This document shows, piece after piece, positions 58,040-64,000 of a DNA stretch of 64,000 nucleotides. This DNA comes from Liolophura sinensis. Lineage: Eukaryota > Mollusca > Polyplacophora > Chitonida > Chitonidae. The stretch spans positions 67,177,058-67,241,057 of the forward strand of contig NC_088295.1 in assembly GCF_032854445.1 (NCBI RefSeq), in the 5' to 3' direction. Numbering within the stretch: position 1 is the first letter of the stretch; each line of letters starts with the position of its first letter. The position numbers and the translations under genes are program-made. The notes under the pieces were generated by a model. It was not told where the DNA came from, made no database searches, and saw only the letters and a program-made list of their open reading frames with translations.

Positions 58040-59673
58040 TTTAGTCCGCAGCATTTCTGTACATGAAAAGGACGCAAAGAAGATGGGAGAGACTGCTCAG
58101 AAGACATCATCCACCCCATATCATTAAAGAATGACACGACGAGATTTTCTGGGGGAAAATGAATCAAAAATACATGTTCTTTTTCTGATTAGGTCATAAT
58201 GAGACTGTAACAGTGAACTCTCGCATCTAAACTATTTAGCCGAACCTAAGCTTGTTTCCAGTTCGTGATGAACATAATTTATATATAACTGATCTAACTG
58301 GTGTTGTCTTTCTTCCACAAGTGTGTATTTACGCTATCCTACGACTTGCCAATGAACTTACTTATGACCGATTTGTCGGCTGTGGTTTAATTGATTTGCA
58401 ATGTTAAATTACCAAAGCATACGTGACATGTATTAATTAACTAGGTATTCTGATAGCAAAATATGCGACTGAGACAATCCAGTACAATGAACGTTTTGTG
58501 AACTAGCATCCAAGTCATCTTCTGTTGTACTTGCGTGATGTTTTACCATCCCACGACGTTGACGGCTTGCAGCAGTCAGGTCTCAGTTCTGCAATTTTTT
58601 TGTGCTGCCTCAGTTTAATGCCATGTCGCAAACTCTTGATGTACCGCACCATATTTGTACATATGTGGCTTCTCGATGGCTAATTCGTGATTTACGTTCT
58701 CCTGTCAAATGAATTAAAATTTGTGGAAAGTATAATGTTTACGTAGATCTCACATAATTTTCTTCAGTTAGAAAAAAGGGAGACCACTCCTACTGACATA
58801 ACGCATGTTTCAAACGATTAAGAGTGATGGATTGCCGCTTAACACCTTTGGCAAATCAGTGACTAATACGTCATATTGGTGGTCTCTAACAAACGATAGC
58901 CCGTGGAAACATGCACACGAGTGTCTCCGATAGCGTTTTATCATCATAGAACCACTGACAGGCTTTATATTCTGGAACAGCCAGATGCTGAAGTTAAATG
59001 AATGTTAATTGAAGTCCATATAGCAAATTCTTTCTTCTGCAGCCTGTCGGCCGAGGTCACATGTGCGAAAACATATCTTGCTGTTTCGGCTGTGACATGT
59101 AGTCAGTAACTCTTGAGTAGCGCGCGGACGCTGTCTTAAATTGCCCATATAACTCAACCATTTCCCTCCATAAACTTGCTTGGTTTTCCAGTTGCACATA
59201 ACGGAACATTGTCGTCAGTATGTGGCTTGACCTACATGTTATCAAGGCATGGATACATATTCAACTGACCCTTGGGATCATGAAGCTTACACTGAAGTCA
59301 GATTTAGTCAGTGTAGATGTACATATCTTTGACAATCAAGACATCTGTAGAGTCATACGCTGCTGTCGTTATCATGGTGTATAGCGTTCTTGTTGTTCAG
59401 GCACCGGAAATACGAAGAGACATTAGACGGAAGTCAAAATTTCAAATTACTTTAAAATTGTTATTTCTGAGGTAACAAGGTCAAAATATTACTTGACAAC
59501 GTAGAATTTAGGTAAGTTAATGTACAACAAATTTCAGCTAAAAAACCAAATTTAATGATTAAAAACTCCAAGGCCGCACCGTGATCTTGGGGCCTGTGCC
59601 TTCGTTGGCTTATTTCACCCAGGCGCTCTCTCCATAGCCGTCCTCAGGCTCGAATCTAACCCCTTCTTGGGTT
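58040..59673. other. Gene-poor stretch
   Basis: No supported exon, RNA gene or recognisable repeat on either strand; AT-rich sequence only. Confidence 0.5.
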
Positions 59674-59940
59674 GTGCTTTGGGTTGTGGGTTGTGGCAAT
59701 ATACCAAAGGGTCCTGCATATGGCGTATACATTTCTCGCCTTGTGGCATTTGTCAGATCTTGCGTTAATTGTGATGACTTTAATCTGCGTCACAAGTTGC
59801 TAGTTCAAAAACTAGTTTGTCAAAGATACTCCATCAAACGCCTCCATTCTAAGTTTCTCAAATTTTACAATGAGTATAACAACACTCTTGTTGGCAGGTA
59901 TGGACAGAGCGTTCAGAATGTCTGGCCGTCTGCATTGTGA
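59674..59940 (+). mobile_element. Relic of a retroelement reverse-transcriptase ORF, C-terminal end
   Basis: The frame contains GNIPKGPAYGVYISRLVAF, CDDFNLRH and SKFLKFYNEYN, which resemble the C-terminal tail of reverse-transcriptase proteins of animal retroelements, recalled from the pattern PAYGVYISQL...DF..R...L...L..QG. Only this end is present; the element is broken and clearly not functional. The class of retroelement is uncertain. Confidence 0.5.
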
Positions 59941-59942
59941 TC

Positions 59943-60105
59943 AACCACATAGACGGCGCTGTTATCCCTATGTACATATCTATCACGTACATGGTATTTA
60001 ACAACATAGATGGCGCTGGATGCCCAGTGTAACCGTCTATCTTGTATGTCATGTGTAAAAATCATAGATGACGCCTCTTGTAGTATGAGATCTTTACATA
60101 TTAAA
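59943..60105. repeat. Degenerate ~57-60-bp tandem repeat
   Basis: catagacggcgct, catagatggcgct and catagatgacgcc recur at 57-60-base spacing, followed each time by a loosely similar atgtacat/gtatgtcatg segment. It directly follows the retroelement relic and may belong to its 3' end. Confidence 0.5.
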
Positions 60106-60109
60106 CGGG

Positions 60110-61080
60110 AAGACGTAATCGTCCGTTACTTTTTAATCACAGTCTGATCGGATAGAGTCTGTAACGCTCGTCATTTTCGAACTGTATCTAATACCGCTTA
60201 ACCTGGGGCTAGGGGCCGTAAGGTAGCCATGCTCATTCCATCAGCATGATGCCTTTATGAACAGTTACAATCAAAGCGCGACTGAGACACCTTGTTTAAT
60301 TGTTATTTGACCTGGAACTCATTTCACGCACTACGAATTTGAACTTGTGATATGGAGTTCATGCCTGGAGTATCCACTGTCTGCCCGGCATCATTGAAAC
60401 TGATGACCGCTTCTCTCTTGTGTGTTGCCGGCTTTATTTCTTATTTTGTATAATTTCTTACATACCTTTGTCTTTGGGAGCTAGTGTTAAACGTTGTTTC
60501 GGAAATGGATCTTGCGATTATCGACTTGGAACGCCTTTTACGGACTACGAATGTATATGAATGTCGGACATGGACGCGTATATTTCACTCAGGAATATTT
60601 TTAAGTAGCTGCTCAACGTGTATATATATGTGGGCACTCCGGTGCTTTCACGCACAAACCTTTCTGCCATCTTAAAGAGAAACATAAACAACTTTAAAAA
60701 CACCAGTTAATTTCATATTACTTAATTTCAGTTGGTATCTACTTTATTGTGCCCGAATAATCTTTAGAATTCTTTGAACTACCTTTAGCTGTGAAAATAT
60801 TGGTAAAGTTGTTAGCCCTTCTATAGATATTCTGAATAAACTTAGACTGGTGTTTATGATTTGTATACTTTGCAGATCAAGTGTAAATGCAAACACTTCT
60901 CATTCATCGAGTCTGGCAGCTAAATTAAGTACTGTGGTAGTATTTTGAATTCCTTGCCTAATATGTTTTCTTTTGTCGTTGAAACATACTCTCGGAATAG
61001 TTTCAGTGCGATGATATCTAGCTGACGGTCGTGGATTTTTACATCTGCATAATTCAACCGAGGAGGATAGATTTCGCTCT
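60110..61080. other. Gene-poor stretch
   Basis: No supported gene or recognisable element; one degenerate SINE-like segment is possible near 60590-60680 but too weak to call. Confidence 0.45.
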
Positions 61081-61083
61081 AGC

Positions 61084-61362
61084 AATATGCTGTTGGATAG
61101 AACTAACAGTTAGTTGAATATGCTGTTGAGATAATATGCTGTTGGATAGAACTAACAGTTAGTTGAATATGCTGTTGAGATAATATGCTGTTGGATAGAA
61201 CTAACAGTTAGTTGAATATGCTGTTGAGATAATATGCTGTTGGATAGAACTAGCAGGTTAGTTGAATATGCTGTTGAGATAATATGCTGTTGGATAGAAC
61301 TAAAAGTTAGTTGAATATGCAGTTGAGATAATATGCTGTTGGATAGAACTAGCAGTAGTGTG
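61084..61362. repeat. 49-bp minisatellite
   Basis: Five full copies plus a part, starting near 61084, 61133, 61182, 61231, 61281 and 61330. The unit begins aatatgctgttggatagaac and has aatatgctgttgagat as its second half, so each unit itself contains two related ~12-bp blocks. Copies are nearly identical, which indicates recent expansion. Confidence 0.92.
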
Positions 61363-61365
61363 ATG

Positions 61366-63720
61366 ACAGATATGACAGATGATATGGATTCTGGTACTGA
61401 CGCTATGTTTCTCTCCTTCCACTATAGACTGTTTAGTTCACACCTTCCATTGCTCCACAACACCGGCTATAGAACTGCTATAGAATAAATCACACCGTAT
61501 AGATGCTTGAAGAGCCGCCACATTGTCGGAATAAAGCAGTACTTTGCACATCTACAGCAGAGGTCAGACTGGATGTAAACAAACGGAACTTAAGAGCAAA
61601 TATCAGTCAAGTGATGCACACATGCTGAGTTTCTCCAGTAGATCATCTGGAAAGACAGGATCCCGGATGTTTGCGAAAGACTTGTTTACAGCCGCCCATC
61701 TGGTGGCAAGGCTGTCCACTGTGTTAAGTATTAGTAAACAAAAGAAATGAAATATTTAATATGTTGGGAAAGACGTATTTCCAGGTGAGTTAAACGAACA
61801 CAACAAAAAAATAAATCCACGGCAGTGAATGTTTTTTGGTGATGTAAGACCACATTACATTTATCTCATCCAGGGGTTTTGTTGCAAGCAAAGGTCTTCA
61901 TGCAAGGATAAAGGATTAAAATTGACGACGACCATAGAAAGTTGAATGTATCTCTGAAACCATTTTTGAATCACCGATTGGACTGAAGGACTGATTAAGT
62001 GGTTAATAACGTCGTGTTCAAGATTTTGTTTACAGAAATGGCCTGAATCGGTCAGGTTTATGGGCAGAGAACTGGAGGAAACCACCGCCTTTCGCAAGAT
62101 ATACATGATAGACATCCTGACTGAAAGCCGCGAGCTAAAACAGAAGAAGTGCTCAAAGTATGGAGCCATAGTGGTTAATTATATAGTGGTATAGTGGTAA
62201 TTCACCTACGATATTATGAAATGGAAAAAAAGTATTCTAACGTCATTTTAAAAAATAATATAGACGTCTAATATACCGATGTGTAGGGCTTGTGGGTTTT
62301 CGTGTCATTGATGAAAAACCATTTTGGTGGCGAGTACAACTGGTTTTACTGGTAGCTAAATATGGTTAAAACAAAGAGACTATCAGATTAAAATCTTTGG
62401 GCGGCACCTTGATTGAAATTCGTTTCATAATTACTCACACGACCCCGTGTCAAAAAAAACAGTGTTTAGAATTCCAATTTCCCCAAATGAGCTGTACAGG
62501 CCAAAAGACGCTCAGCATTTTCTTCCGTTCTGTTAAGTTTTATTTGGGTAACCTGGCTTGTACCTGGTAAAAACGTTTCCTTTTTATTTCTTGGTGAACA
62601 GTTTTTCGAGTTTAGATTTTATACACTGAGTGTATTATCATACGAACAAAATAAGGATTTCAAACAAACCCCAAAGAAATGCAGGTTTTGTACACTTATT
62701 GCATATCTTTATACATTCTTTATAGTTTTCCAACCTACCGCACTAATTTCCCAAAATGTGAATAGCCAAGGTCATAGTCTAGACAAATAACCAAATAGCA
62801 GTTTGCACATATCAATGCTCAGCTCTTTCGGTGTTGTTAGACCCTTTTTTCTTGCTTCTGTTTTGTATAACGTTTTTGGACTAAATTCCATTAGTGCACC
62901 CCCACCTCAATGCCCAACCCCCAAAAACTTACATTTACTGTTTGTACTGTCCTTAAACGACGTGCAAAAACATAATTACTCCGATGCAGCAAAAATCGGC
63001 CAGACACAAAACCATTGATTAATACTCCAGGAAATGAATATGGCAACGCGTTTATCAAATCACTAACCGGTTAGTGAGTCTTCTCAGCTGTCAGAATATA
63101 ACAGACGACTCAGACGATGTTATCATGTTTTACTTAGATCTCCAACCTGTATTATCTCTTAGTGCACCTATGTCTGTCTGGCTACTTCTCTTTCGCTTCA
63201 CATCGGACATATGGTTGGTCAATTAATTTCTAGGTCAGTTGATTATATCGTATACTAGTATTAGTTCAGGCCCAAGATGAGATTACACTATTTCTAGGGC
63301 GGTATACAGCCACTTTGAGCTCAATATTCTGTATTGCAGCTTGCATCTGGTAAAACATACATACTCGCGCTGATAATATAAGTACAAGTCTTCCCTAAGT
63401 GCTTTAACGGCTTCAAACTCACGTTGCTGAAACTAAGCATTTTCTATGATTAAACTGAAACGCAACGAATAAAAATTAAGTACGTTCGTGAAAATTGAAG
63501 AGAAATTAAAAGTTACTCTAAAACGGCACATTTGATATGCTTTCCTTAATCGCGATTGCATAAAGTTACTTATCCCGAAACAAATCCGTTAATGCCGTTT
63601 GTAGTGCAGTACTTATGCAGAGCTAGCATTGTTAAACCGTCAGCAGACAACTATGTCTCACATGTTTTAAAACTTTGAATATCCAAAAAACTTATTATTT
63701 ACTTGAATATTTTCCCATCA
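61366..63720. other. Gene-poor stretch
   Basis: No supported coding exon or RNA gene; AT-rich sequence with short open frames on both strands that show no domain signals. Confidence 0.5.
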
Positions 63721-63734
63721 AAAATGCAGGACCC

Positions 63735-63815
63735 GAGCTAGAAGATGACATATTGCCTGGATTCGAACGCGGGACCTCATTGTTAACGGGCTAGTAAAGC
63801 CGTCAAGCAATGTCT
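63735..63815 (-). repeat. tRNA-derived remnant
   Basis: On the minus strand, gcgttcgaatcc is a perfect B box, preceded by an acceptor/anticodon-like stretch (cggctttactagcccgttaa). The rest of a tRNA cloverleaf is not convincing, so a SINE head or a tRNA pseudogene is more likely than a functional tRNA. Confidence 0.4.
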
Positions 63816-63907
63816 CAAAAAGGAAACACAACAATGTTTTCATCTGCATGATATGACAAATACCAATAGTGTGGGGAAAAAATTAATCTCTTCGTTTCAA
63901 CAGAAAG

Positions 63908-64000
63908 TCTGCTTTCTGAGTGACGCTAGAATGTGTTCTTATGTGTTATTTTAAGACAATATTCTGTCATGTTCAGTATGATATTCTGTTTGTGTAACAG
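63908..64000 (+). repeat. Dispersed repeat, copy 2 (runs off the window)
   Basis: Partner of 36718-36810: ctgagtgacgctagaatg, then catgttcagtatgatattctgtttgt. The end of the repeat is not seen because the window stops. Confidence 0.5.

Noticed and set aside
1-64000. CRISPR arrays, operons or bacterial-type defence systems
   Set aside because: The spliced genes, SINEs and animal domain architectures show this is animal chromosomal DNA; the tandem repeats present have no spacer structure.

Overview
The window looks like a piece of a lophotrochozoan animal genome, most likely a mollusc (a brachiopod is also possible). It is AT-rich, the genes have many small exons with GT/AG introns, and it carries several dozen copies of tRNA-headed SINEs that end in a 'gtacggcgtaaaacacc' tail, a type I associate with molluscan genomes. 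The species cannot be fixed from the sequence alone.

Layout. 1-3.2 kb: no gene. 3.2-19.6 kb: a tandem array of three plus-strand genes, each built from one PAN/apple-like exon, one EGF exon and one fibrinogen-C (FReD) exon, with conserved intron phases. Copy 1 looks intact, copy 2 has several reading-frame disruptions, and copy 3 has lost cysteines and the C-terminal half of its FReD. 20-32 kb: transposon-rich, gene-poor DNA holding a dead mariner-type (DD37D spacing) DNA transposon with clear inverted repeats and TA flanks, a Crypton-like recombinase fragment, many SINEs, and a decayed exon of a GH3 glycosidase. 32.2-54.6 kb: two GH3 beta-D-xylosidase-type genes arranged tail to tail. Gene A (plus) and gene B (minus) each have 12 exons with the same phases; about 745 residues each. 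B is intact; A has one extra base in exon 1. 56.0-57.9 kb: a four-exon plus-strand gene for an unrecognised protein with a signal-peptide-like start and a very basic C-terminal half, preceded by a TATA box and two perfect CRE sites. 58-64 kb: no host gene; a retroelement relic, a 49-bp minisatellite and other repeats.

How the parts fit. The two GH3 genes are predicted secreted enzymes that would release xylose (or related sugars) from plant or algal oligosaccharides. The PAN-EGF-FReD genes are predicted secreted recognition or adhesion proteins. Nothing ties the two clusters into one pathway. Both show the same history: local duplication followed by decay of some copies, with relics of additional GH3 exons at 24.3 kb and 47.8 kb.

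Exon borders were derived by hand from splice consensus, phase and paralog comparison. Homopolymer-associated frame disruptions recur, so assembly indels remain a live alternative to pseudogenization.
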